Shown here: positions 1 through 6,672 of the stretch, piece after piece
Numbering within the stretch: the first letter of the stretch is position 1
Layout: the number at the start of each line of letters is the position of its first letter
DNA from: an uncultured Paraglaciecola sp.
GTDB lineage: Bacteria > Pseudomonadota > Gammaproteobacteria > Enterobacterales > Alteromonadaceae
Length of the DNA: 7,672 nt
Direction: 5' to 3'
Assembly (NCBI GenBank): GCA_905479025.1
Contig: CAJQKX010000667.1
Location: forward strand, 1 to 7,672
Program-made: the position numbers and the translations under genes
The notes under the pieces: model-generated
Database searches by the model: none
What the model was told of the DNA's origin: nothing
What the model saw: the letters and a program-made list of their open reading frames with translations, nothing else

Positions 1-280
1 ATTCATTTTAAAAAACTTTTTATTAAATTAAATTTAAAATTTACACACCTTATCCAGCAAGCTATCAAAAATGATAACTATTTCCGATTGAGAAAAAAAA
101 GATTTAATTTCAATTTGTTTATGTGATGGTGGTTTATATGCTTATCAACCTGGTGCATTCAAAACGTCTTCTCAGCTGATAGTAGTTGCCTTACATTTTG
201 TAATATTTCAAATTTTTTTGGAATAAAAGGACAGTTACGTACCTTTTGATCTGAGTTGTTACACCTTAACTGGTACACAT

Positions 281-311
281 TTGACAATTTTAATTTCAGA
301 TTGATTATAAT
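281..311 (+). promoter_or_regulatory. Possible sigma-70 promoter
   Basis: TTGACA at 281-286 and TATAAT at 306-311 both match the consensus hexamers exactly. The spacer is 19 bases, longer than the preferred 17, and there is no extended -10 TG. Transcription would begin near 318 and leave a leader of about 225 bases before the ATG at 543. In AT-rich DNA such a pair can arise by chance, so this is a candidate only. Confidence 0.35.
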
Positions 312-493
312 ATCGCCGATGCCTTAGCTGAATTAGAGTGATTTTGTATTGATGTTTCTAATGACGGTCAATACACTAATTACTCATAAGCGCGGCAAAA
401 GAAGATCTTGATGCTCAGTGGGAGGGAGTATTTGATTTTTTAAAATCTATTGTCAGAGTGGGTGTTAATCTGCAAATATACCGTGAACGCTGA
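294..493 (+). pseudogene. Possible decayed coding remnant
   Basis: Two adjacent open stretches read like the broken end of a gene. Frame one (294-389) gives FQIDYNIADALAELE, a TGA stop at 339, then FCIDVSNDGQYTNYS and a TAA at 387. A second frame opens at 380 and reads LLISAAKEDLDAQWEGVFDF and onward to a TGA at 491-493. Neither has a start codon with a ribosome site. The residue mix (charged helix-like runs, Trp, Phe, Val) looks more protein-like than random AT-rich DNA. One in-frame stop and one frame change would be needed to join them. I do not recognise the family, and chance remains a real alternative. Confidence 0.2.
459..474 (+). promoter_or_regulatory. Weak sigma-54-like promoter candidate
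   Basis: TGG at 459-461 and TGCA at 471-474 have the GG-N10-GC spacing of a -24/-12 sigma-54 promoter, with start expected near 485, about 58 bases before the ATG at 543. The CAC of the usual TGGCAC is absent, so the match is weak. It is listed because PEP-CTERM loci are known in some bacteria to be controlled by the PrsK/PrsR system together with RpoN, which makes the position meaningful. A similar weaker pattern occurs at 127-142. Confidence 0.25.
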
Positions 494-528
494 TCGCATA
501 ACGTAAAATATGTCTAAATTATTTATAC

Positions 529-533
529 AAGGA
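529..533 (+). promoter_or_regulatory. Ribosome binding site deciding the prsT start
   Basis: AAGGA at 529-533 lies nine bases before the ATG at 543. The earlier in-frame ATG at 510 has only AT-rich sequence and no purine-rich site in front of it. The later start also gives a more normal lipoprotein signal length, with the lipid-accepting cysteine at residue 24 rather than 35. Confidence 0.6.
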
Positions 534-542
534 ATAATCAAT

Positions 543-3311
543 ATGGAAGTTTTGAATTCAACATTTTTAAAATATACATTGAATTTTGTTGCATTATGCA
601 TTTTATCTGGTTGCAGTAAACAAACTAGCGATGAATATATTCAAGAAGCTAACCAATATGTTGCAGAAAATAATCCTGACGCTGCTATTGTAGCACTAAA
701 AATTGCGGCGCAACTTGCGCCAAAGTCAGCCCAAGCTAGATTTGAACTTGGACTGTTTTATATTCAACAAAAACAGTTTGAAAGTGCTGAGAAAGAGCTT
801 AATCGTGCGTTGGAATATGGATTTGAACCCTCAAAAGTATTACCACTATTAACCCAAGCTTACCAGCATACCGGCGCCTACTCAGCCATCAGTAAATTAG
901 AGCATGAGCAAAAAGGATTAACCGCTGTCGAAAGAGCTGAAATAGGCTATTTCAAAGTGGTTGCATTAGCCCGATTAAATAAAATAGATGATGCCCGTGT
1001 ATTGATTGAAGCATTGAAGGAAATTGATACAAGCTCAGTTTTCAAAGGTCTGACTGCAGCTTATATGCAGGTGTTAAATAAAGATTATGAAACCGCTGCC
1101 ACAGCAGTATCTGAGTTGCGTGAACAAGCTCCGCAAAATGCTGAAGTACTGAAGTTATTAGCTCAGTTGAAATTATCCCTTGGTAAACCAGGCGAAGCCG
1201 CTGAAATATTTAAAGACTATGTCCAGTTTTATCCTGAAGATAAACAAACAACCTTTGTATTGGCAAAGTTGTTAGTAGATGTAGGCGAATTAACTGATGC
1301 TGAACCTTACATCGATGAGCTTCTTTTGATTAATGACCTAAACCCAATATTGAATCAATTAAAGTCTGCTACTTATGCGCACAAAGGTGATTATGAAAAT
1401 GCTCTAGAACGAGCAGAAATAGCTATTACAGGGGGTATAGATACGCTATCTCTGCGCTTGGTCGCAGGGTATGCCAGCTATCAGATACAAGACTACACAA
1501 GTGCAAATCGTCATTTGTCATATATAGCTGGAATGTTGCCTGATAATCACCTTGGTATCAGGTTGCTTGCTGCAAGTCAACTTCAATTAGGACTCAGTTC
1601 AGAAGCAGGTGACGTGTTAGAGAGACTAGACCAATTGACAGACGAAGATGCCGCTTTATTTTCCAAGGCAAGTTATGAACTATTACGTGATGGTTTTGAA
1701 AAAGAAGCCAAAGTATTAATTGAAAAATCTACAGATATTAGCCGTACCGCTGAAGATTTAACCCGCTTAGGGTTATTACAACTTTCTCTTAACAACCTTG
1801 ATGGCATCGTCAATTTAGAGGAAGCGGTGAGTAAGTCACCTGAGTTAGTGAGTGCACAAACTACTCTTGGAAAAGCATACTTGGTTACTAAGCAATATGG
1901 TAAAGCTTTGGAACTGGCAAGTAGCTGGAAAAAAAATAGTCCTAATGATCCAATCCCCTATTTGTTAGCTGGCGATGTGTATGCAAGACAACAGAAATTT
2001 ACTGAAGCAAAATTAGAATTTGAAAAAGCAATAGCGAAAGACAGCAAAAGACCCTCAGCAAGATTAGCATTGGTTAATGTGGCAGTGGCACAAAAAGAAA
2101 TGTCACAGGCTCTTCTTTTATTAGAACAACTACTGTTCGATTTTCCAAATAATATACCCACGTTAGCGACCTATTACTTGGTCAATAAACAAGTCAATAA
2201 ACAATCATCAGGTATTGAAAAAATTCAATCCGCTTTTAACCTTGAGCCCTCAAACATTGCTATACGCTTACTTTTAGCGCGCATTCAGGTGGTTGAAAGT
2301 GATTACCAAGTTGCTATTGATTTGTTGACTGAAGTAAAAGATCAAAATGATTTACCAACTGCTTATTGGAAAATATTGGGACAAAGTTTCATTAAATCTA
2401 ACCAACTGCGGCCCGCGACTTCGCACTATGATGCATGGCTTGCAATAGAACCAAATAATAAAGACGCTGTAGTAGGCAAATTATTATTACTCGACAGTCA
2501 GAATAAGTTTGCAGAGGCATCATTATTAACTCAAGGATATCTTAACAATCGTGACGATGTGCAGATGCAATTGTTGAAAGTCCACTTTTTACTTATGCAA
2601 GGGAATTATTCAGATGCCCAAAAGGCCTATGATGCATTGCCAGTAAATTTACTTGGGTTACCTTTAGCCAAAAGTTTTATGGCTCGCTTTCAGTTAAACA
2701 ATAAACAACCGGAATTAGCATTGGAAAACGCTTTGGTTGCTTATAATGCTTCGCCAAATAATAGAAACCTAAGACTTCTGGTATTTACTTACGACTTATT
2801 AGAGCAGACTGACGAGAGTATGGAGTTGCTTAAAAAGCATGTTGAGAAACAATCTACAGATTTGGGCGCCAAGATGTTACTGGCAGAAAGGCAGATGGTA
2901 GGCGATGCAACAGCTGCAATGACGACTTATGAGGTGGCTTTGCAACAAAATCCAGATAATTACATTGCCAGTAATAACTTAGCATATTTGTATTTGCAAA
3001 AAGGTGATATTGATAAGGCTATGCCTTACGGGGAAAAAGCCGTTGCACTTAAACCAAATAATCCGGCTGCGTTAGATACCTTAGCGCAAATATATGTGGC
3101 GGAAAAAGACTATAAAGAGGCGTTAAATTTATATGATCGAGCGATAACCGATGCTATGCAAAATGAGGAAATTTATCTGAATTACGTTGAAGCGCTGTTA
3201 TTGGCAGAAAATAAATTTTTAGCTAAACGCAAACTTGACCAGCGAGAATTGAAACAAAAGATATCTATTACTAGAGCAGCAAAACTAAGAGCTGACTTTG
3301 ATATCGAATAG
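543..3311 (+). CDS. prsT: PrsT-like TPR-repeat lipoprotein of the PEP-CTERM/exosortase system
   Basis: From the ATG at 543 the protein has 922 residues; an upstream in-frame ATG at 510 would add 11 but lacks a ribosome site. It opens with a lipoprotein signal: a hydrophobic run ending in the lipobox ILSGC, with Cys24 as the lipidated residue, which predicts export and membrane anchoring. The rest is helical repeat from end to end. Two textbook TPR units sit near residues 803-870 (NPDNYIASNNLAYLYLQKGD, then PNNPAALDTLAQIYVAEKDY), and degenerate units cover the remainder. Size, lipobox and the opening pattern (SDEYIQEANQYVAENNPDAA, then LAPKSAQARFELGLFY) fit the PEP-CTERM TPR lipoprotein family (PrsT), usually about 900 residues. 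PrsT is encoded with exosortase and exopolysaccharide genes, and its molecular role is not settled. No such partner lies in this window. A generic TPR lipoprotein is the alternative. An in-frame 12-base tandem duplication lies at 2181-2204. Confidence 0.75.
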   Translation: MEVLNSTFLKYTLNFVALCILSGCSKQTSDEYIQEANQYVAENNPDAAIVALKIAAQLAPKSAQARFELGLFYIQQKQFESAEKELNRALEYGFEPSKVLPLLTQAYQHTGAYSAISKLEHEQKGLTAVERAEIGYFKVVALARLNKIDDARVLIEALKEIDTSSVFKGLTAAYMQVLNKDYETAATAVSELREQAPQNAEVLKLLAQLKLSLGKPGEAAEIFKDYVQFYPEDKQTTFVLAKLLVDVGELTDAEPYIDELLLINDLNPILNQLKSATYAHKGDYENALERAEIAITGGIDTLSLRLVAGYASYQIQDYTSANRHLSYIAGMLPDNHLGIRLLAASQLQLGLSSEAGDVLERLDQLTDEDAALFSKASYELLRDGFEKEAKVLIEKSTDISRTAEDLTRLGLLQLSLNNLDGIVNLEEAVSKSPELVSAQTTLGKAYLVTKQYGKALELASSWKKNSPNDPIPYLLAGDVYARQQKFTEAKLEFEKAIAKDSKRPSARLALVNVAVAQKEMSQALLLLEQLLFDFPNNIPTLATYYLVNKQVNKQSSGIEKIQSAFNLEPSNIAIRLLLARIQVVESDYQVAIDLLTEVKDQNDLPTAYWKILGQSFIKSNQLRPATSHYDAWLAIEPNNKDAVVGKLLLLDSQNKFAEASLLTQGYLNNRDDVQMQLLKVHFLLMQGNYSDAQKAYDALPVNLLGLPLAKSFMARFQLNNKQPELALENALVAYNASPNNRNLRLLVFTYDLLEQTDESMELLKKHVEKQSTDLGAKMLLAERQMVGDATAAMTTYEVALQQNPDNYIASNNLAYLYLQKGDIDKAMPYGEKAVALKPNNPAALDTLAQIYVAEKDYKEALNLYDRAITDAMQNEEIYLNYVEALLLAENKFLAKRKLDQRELKQKISITRAAKLRADFDIE
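2181..2204 (+). repeat. 12-base perfect tandem duplication inside prsT
   Basis: GTCAATAAACAA occurs twice back to back (2181-2192 and 2193-2204). The unit is four codons, so the frame is kept and the protein gains the doubled motif VNKQVNKQ between two helical repeats. Exact identity at the DNA level suggests a recent slippage event. Confidence 0.85.
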
Positions 3312-3382
3312 CGCACTTTATACCCCCATTTTTATTAAGAGACTAAGTTTATTTAGTTGAAGTTAAGATAATAATGATTATT

Positions 3383-3408
3383 AAAAGGTCACACACTGTG
3401 GCCTTTTT
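3383..3408 (+). terminator. Intrinsic terminator after prsT
   Basis: An 11-base-pair stem (AAAAGGTCACA at 3383-3393 with TGTGGCCTTTT at 3397-3407, one G-T wobble) closes a CAC loop and runs directly into T residues to 3408. It lies 72 bases after the TAG of the lipoprotein gene. The A-rich left side gives a short U-run on the other strand too, so it may also stop transcripts arriving from the right. Confidence 0.85.
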
Positions 3409-3549
3409 GATTGTAACCGGGTGTAAATAAAGCTCCCGTAAAGCTGATGGGGCTTGGACAAGATAACTGATTGTATCCCATGGGTATCAGCACAAGTATG
3501 GTACTGCTTTTTAGTGTGTCACATGATGCTCTTACAAAATGATATTGTT

Positions 3550-3593
3550 GCCTTGAGCTGCGTATATAACGAGTTATATACGCAGCTCAAGGC
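3550..3593. repeat. Perfect inverted repeat, 21-base arms, 2-base spacer
   Basis: The left arm (3550-3570, starting GCCTTGAGCTGCG) and the right arm (3573-3593) are exact reverse complements, separated by only GA at 3571-3572. The arms do not extend further on either side. A transcript from either strand would form a very stable hairpin. No T-run follows on either strand, so it does not look like a standard intrinsic terminator. It sits in a gene-free stretch between convergent genes, a typical place for extragenic palindromes, but no second copy occurs in this window. Confidence 0.9.
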
Positions 3594-3977
3594 TTATTAG
3601 ATATCTTACTTATTGGACAAAAATTTTGTTTATGAGAAAAGTAGAGTGGTATTTAACAATCTAACTGCTTGCAGGCAAGCCAATAAAGTAATACAAACTT
3701 CAGTCAGTATATCTGATAGTTTCTTCTGGTTTAAGGTGTTTGCTTCCAAAGGAAAGTCAAACTGTTCAAGGCCCGAGTAACATTGCCAAGCCTGATAATT
3801 ACAAAGCTATAACTTACTCATTGCTCTTTAATCAATAAAAACTAGGCTCTGTGAAGCCATCCAGACTTTAATACATGCCATATTGGGAAATATAGTTTTT
3901 CTTCTTATACTGACATACCTTTCATGGCGATTCCGCTAGTAATCGATGCATTGAAAGAGGTTCTTGTTTCGCTCATT

Positions 3978-4364
3978 CTAAGAGAACAGATGTGCTTCAC
4001 CGGCGTGGCGTCTTTTAGATTTTATGACTAACAAAAGTGTAATGAAGCCAGGCAATGCTTGTATATATAAAACACTGATCGCAGTTGTGAGTCCTCCAAA
4101 AATTCCAGCAATAGTGATACATATGAGTAAAAACACTTTTAAACTTTGATTACTGCTGATTAAGCCCCAAAGTAAACCAAAACCAAAAAAACTATTATAT
4201 AAACCATGGTTCATAGCCAATACTTCTGAAGATTGTGCTACCTCTGCTGTCATAGAGAATATTTTTTTTCCAACAGGATGATTCCAGAAAAATATTTCTA
4301 ACACCATTATACCAAGATGCAAGAGTGCGACTAAAAAAGTCATAAAACCCGCAAAAAACTTCAT
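3978..4364 (-). CDS. DUF1304 family four-helix membrane protein
   Basis: The protein has 128 residues and four hydrophobic segments, at about 4-26, 55-70, 76-96 and 99-115, so it should be an integral inner-membrane protein. The sequence fits the DUF1304 family as I recall it: an N-terminal VALLHLGIMVLEIFFWNHP block, an AMNHGLYNSFFGFGLLWG block after the first loop, an AGIFGG turn, and a final QALPGF segment followed by a basic tail (KSKRRH). The family is widespread in bacteria, but its biochemical role is not established. The ATG at 4364 has only a weak AGG about 11 bases upstream. It lies on the same strand as hflC, 178 bases downstream and beyond the hflC terminator, so it is probably transcribed separately. 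I see no clear promoter and no hairpin directly after its TAG. Confidence 0.8.
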   Translation of the reverse strand: MKFFAGFMTFLVALLHLGIMVLEIFFWNHPVGKKIFSMTAEVAQSSEVLAMNHGLYNSFFGFGLLWGLISSNQSLKVFLLICITIAGIFGGLTTAISVLYIQALPGFITLLLVIKSKRRHAGEAHLFS

Positions 4365-4495
4365 ATATTTTAATACCTAGAATGCTTTGTTGTAAATATG
4401 ATTTTTTATAGTGTGGTAAATTGACTTGAGTTGCAATGGATGATGTTAATACTGCTGTTTTAATTAATCACCAACCTATGAGCAAATAGTTTATC

Positions 4496-4520
4496 AAAAA
4501 AAAGCGCCATAAGGCGCTTT
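4496..4520 (-). terminator. Intrinsic terminator of the hfl operon
   Basis: Read on the - strand, AAAGCGCC (4520-4513) pairs perfectly with GGCGCTTT (4508-4501) around a four-base loop, and the T-run continues to 4496. It begins 22 bases after the hflC stop codon. The GC-rich stem and the run of eight T residues make it a strong terminator that should separate the hfl genes from the DUF1304 gene. Confidence 0.9.
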
Positions 4521-4542
4521 CAAATGATATTGGAATATCTGG

Positions 4543-5424
4543 TTATTTTCCAGATGGATTTTTCATGTAACGAAAGAAGTCACTGTCTGGCTCGACAACC
4601 AAGACGTCCTGCTTGCTACTGAAGCTCTTCCTGTAAGCATCCATACTACGTAAGAACCTATAAAAATCAGCATCCTTTGTGTAAGTTTCGGCATAAATCT
4701 GCGCTGCTTGTGCTTCACCTTCACCTTGAAGTTTGCGCAAGTTACGTTCAGCATCAGCTAACATAACAGTGATTTTGGCATCGATATCGGCTTTGATAAA
4801 CTCAGCTTTTTCTTTACCTTCAGAGCGATGCTCTCTAGCAACTGCTTCACGCTCTGTCCGCATACGTTGGAAAATAAAGTTCCGAACCTCAAGTGGTAAG
4901 TTAATTTGTTTAACACGCACATCAATTATTTCTATACCCAATTCATCTGAACTAGTGGAGGCTTGTGCCATGGCTTCATCCATCAATTCAGAACGTTCAC
5001 CTGATACAATTTGTTGAATAGTACGGGTACCAAATTCAGATCGCAGTCCGTTATTCACTTTTTGTTGTAACAGTATTTCCGCACTAGATTTGATCCCACC
5101 AGTGGCTAGGTAATACTTAGCAAAGTCTTCAATTTTCCACTTAACATATAAGTCAACAATCAAATCCTTTTTCTCTGAGGTCACAAATCGATCGGGTGCT
5201 TCATCCAGTGTTTGAATACGTGCATCGAGTGTTACCACACGGTCAAAGAAAGGAAGTTTAAAATGTAAACCTGGTTCAAAGACTGTGGTGTCACCTGTTT
5301 CGCTATCTCTTTGGACTTTACCAAACTGGATGACGATGGCTTTGTTACCTTCCTCAACTACGAACAAAGAACTAAAGGTAAGCAAGCCTAAGGCTACTAT
5401 TATTAAGGTAATAAAATTTTTCAT
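4543..5424 (-). CDS. hflC: HflC, SPFH-domain partner of HflK, modulator of FtsH protease
   Basis: HflC joins HflK in a large inner-membrane cage that surrounds the FtsH protease and tunes its access to membrane substrates; in E. coli this affects lambda CII turnover. The protein has 293 residues. An uncleaved N-terminal membrane segment (about 4-23) is followed by VVEEGNKAIVIQFGKV, the standard opening of the SPFH/band-7 domain, which runs to about 190. Then comes a charged helical coiled-coil region (about 185-250, with REAVAREHRSEGKEKAEFIK and LQGEGEAQAAQIYAETY, highly conserved in HflC) and a FYRFLRSMDAYRKSF block before the tail. It is shorter than E. coli HflC (334) but complete. The start is fixed by GGAGGA (5438-5433), eight bases before the ATG and inside the last codons of hflK, which suggests coupled translation. 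Confidence 0.96.
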   Translation of the reverse strand: MKNFITLIIVALGLLTFSSLFVVEEGNKAIVIQFGKVQRDSETGDTTVFEPGLHFKLPFFDRVVTLDARIQTLDEAPDRFVTSEKKDLIVDLYVKWKIEDFAKYYLATGGIKSSAEILLQQKVNNGLRSEFGTRTIQQIVSGERSELMDEAMAQASTSSDELGIEIIDVRVKQINLPLEVRNFIFQRMRTEREAVAREHRSEGKEKAEFIKADIDAKITVMLADAERNLRKLQGEGEAQAAQIYAETYTKDADFYRFLRSMDAYRKSFSSKQDVLVVEPDSDFFRYMKNPSGK

Positions 5425-5427
5425 AGC

Positions 5428-6579
5428 TTAGTTCCTCCCACTACGAACGCCGTTACTACGGCTGTTTCTGGAGTTGCTGCTGACAGGCTGTGGATCAGCT
5501 TCCTGATTACGTAAACCTTCTAAAGTACTGCGGATATTCGCTGGGATAGTGGGCCCAGATTGATTACCTAGTATTTTGTCCAGGGGCAGATACATCATGT
5601 TTCCGGTGCCTTCTGTGTCCACCAATATCTTACTAGTATTACCGTACACTTCTTCCATAGTTTCAAGATAAATACGACTACGAGTCACTTCTGGTGCAGC
5701 CATGTATTGTGGTAATAATTCTTCAAACCTTGCGATTGCACCTTGTGCTTCCAACGTTACACGCTCTTTGTAAGCCTGAGCTTCTTGTGCCATACGGTTG
5801 ACTTGTCCACGGGCGCGAGGCTCTAATTCTCGAGAATAAGCTTCTGCTTCGTTAATAAAACGTTGTTCATCTTCTTGCGCTGCAATGGCATCATCAAAAG
5901 CTTCTTTTACTTCCTCTGGTGGCCTTGCATCTTTGAAGTTCATATCGAGAACAGCTATGCCCATATCGTATGATTCAATGATACCCGTTAATTCATCCCT
6001 GACGCTTTGTCTCGCTACTTCACGGCCGCTTGTTAATATATCATCCATTTTTGAATGACCTACAACATAACGAATGGCACTATCAAACGCTTGACTTAAA
6101 CTCTCTTCAGGACTGGTTACGGCGAAGCTATATTTATAAGGTTCAAGGATACGATATTGAACCTCCATTTCAACACGAACTACGTTTTCGTCTTCAGTTA
6201 ACATCGAACCCGAAGATGGCATAGAGCGGATTGTCTTCACATCTACCGGTATAACAACATCTATCAAAGTCGGCTTCCACTGCAAGCCGGGGTCAACAAA
6301 ATGGCTAAACTCACCAAAACGCAACACGACTCCACGTTCGGCTTCGCGAATAGTATAAAAACCACTAAACACCCAACCAATAACCAATATTCCAAAGATA
6401 ACAGCTACACCTATGCCACCCAGGCTTTTACCACCCGAAGAGCCGCCATCACCACCGAACTTGCCGAGTTTACTCATCAAGTTTTTAAACACCTCGTCTA
6501 AATCAGGCGGGCCTTGATCTCGACCACCCTTGTTCTTCCAAGGATCATTATTATTTCCACCGGGCTCATTCCAAGCCAT
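5428..6579 (-). CDS. hflK: HflK, SPFH-domain partner of HflC, modulator of FtsH protease
   Basis: HflK is the larger subunit of the HflK-HflC inner-membrane complex that encloses FtsH. The protein has 383 residues. A cytoplasmic Gly/Asn/Asp-rich head (1-52, MAWNEPGGNNNDPW, typical of HflK) precedes a single membrane helix at about 54-74. The SPFH/band-7 domain starts at FYTIREAERGVVLRFGEF (about 74-91). It continues through DPGLQWKPTLIDVVIPVDV and DENVVRVEMEVQYRI, and ends near 215. A coiled coil follows (about 220-290), then RIYLETMEEVYGNTSKILVD (302-321), a hallmark of the family. The tail is low-complexity Ser/Asn/Arg. The start is supported by GGAG at 6590-6587, seven bases before the ATG. 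It lies 93 bases after hflX and 3 bases before hflC. E. coli HflK is 419 residues, so this one is slightly short but complete. Confidence 0.97.
   Translation of the reverse strand: MAWNEPGGNNNDPWKNKGGRDQGPPDLDEVFKNLMSKLGKFGGDGGSSGGKSLGGIGVAVIFGILVIGWVFSGFYTIREAERGVVLRFGEFSHFVDPGLQWKPTLIDVVIPVDVKTIRSMPSSGSMLTEDENVVRVEMEVQYRILEPYKYSFAVTSPEESLSQAFDSAIRYVVGHSKMDDILTSGREVARQSVRDELTGIIESYDMGIAVLDMNFKDARPPEEVKEAFDDAIAAQEDEQRFINEAEAYSRELEPRARGQVNRMAQEAQAYKERVTLEAQGAIARFEELLPQYMAAPEVTRSRIYLETMEEVYGNTSKILVDTEGTGNMMYLPLDKILGNQSGPTIPANIRSTLEGLRNQEADPQPVSSNSRNSRSNGVRSGRN
5431..5439 (-). promoter_or_regulatory. hflC ribosome binding site within the hflK 3' end
   Basis: On the - strand GGGAGGAAC encodes the last residues of HflK (Gly-Arg-Asn) and also supplies a strong Shine-Dalgarno core for hflC. 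The hflK TAA is only three bases before the hflC ATG. This arrangement favours translational coupling and matched output of the two subunits, which assemble together. Confidence 0.75.
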
Positions 6580-6610
6580 TATGTCTCTCCAACTAGTTAA
6601 TTCAATAAAT

Positions 6611-6624
6611 AGGTCTGTAGACCT
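6611..6624. repeat. Short palindrome in the hflX-hflK gap
   Basis: AGGTCT at 6611-6616 and AGACCT at 6619-6624 form a perfect inverted repeat around GT, about 20 bases ahead of the hflK ribosome site. On the - strand no T-run follows, so it is not an obvious terminator. It could be an operator half-site pair or a small leader hairpin, but the stem is only six base pairs. Confidence 0.35.
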
Positions 6625-6649
6625 TTACGAGTTTTTTTAAATTTTTGAT

Positions 6650-6670
6650 CTGTTACTTGTTACTTGTTGC
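6650..6670. repeat. Three tandem heptamers just after hflX
   Basis: CTGTTAC, TTGTTAC and TTGTTGC follow one another (6650-6656, 6657-6663, 6664-6670), ending two bases from the hflX stop codon. Each neighbouring pair differs by one base. This is a small slippage-type repeat in the 93-base spacer between hflX and hflK, with no function I can assign. Confidence 0.6.
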
Positions 6671-6672
6671 TT

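Larger units (their letters stand above)
1..542. other. Upstream region without a confident gene
   Basis: This stretch before the TPR lipoprotein gene has no open frame of convincing length on either strand. The first 50 bases are almost entirely A and T. It contains a sigma-70-like element pair (281-311), two weak GG-N10-GC patterns resembling sigma-54 promoters (127-142 and 459-474), and short open stretches around 294-493 that may be decayed coding sequence. I see no terminator hairpin or tail of a preceding gene, so what lies left of the window cannot be judged. Confidence 0.6.
3312..3977. other. Intergenic region between convergent genes
   Basis: These 666 bases lie between the 3' ends of the TPR lipoprotein gene and the DUF1304 gene. 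I find no gene with a credible start and ribosome site. The longest open stretch seen on the + strand (about 3599-3780) has no convincing start and no recognisable family. Structure present: the terminator at 3383-3408, the perfect palindrome at 3550-3593, and a small hairpin GCTTGC-AG-GCAAGC near 3667-3680. A small RNA cannot be excluded. Confidence 0.6.

Noticed and set aside
51..59. TTATCCAGC, resembling a DnaA box
   Set aside because: It has only seven of nine consensus positions, is isolated, and has no other origin features around it.
127..142. Second GG-N10-GC pattern resembling a sigma-54 promoter
   Set aside because: It lacks the CAC of the consensus and lies more than 400 bases from the next start codon. 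Two such minimal patterns are expected by chance in a region this long.
3369..3383. TAATAAT-G-ATTATTA, a perfect 7-1-7 inverted repeat close to the Fur box pattern
   Set aside because: It lies after a stop codon and overlaps the terminator hairpin, with no gene start nearby. Such AT-only repeats are common in AT-rich spacers.
3599..3780. Open stretch of about 60 codons on the + strand
   Set aside because: It has no ATG or GTG with a ribosome site at a sensible position and no recognisable motif.
3942..3956. CGCTAGTAATCG, identical to a 12-base stretch of 16S rRNA
   Set aside because: Flanking bases do not continue the match on either side. A 12-base identity to some part of an rRNA operon is expected by chance in a window of this size.
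4733..5017. Open frame of 94 codons opposite hflC
   Set aside because: It is the antisense shadow of a strongly conserved hflC coding region and has no family resemblance of its own.
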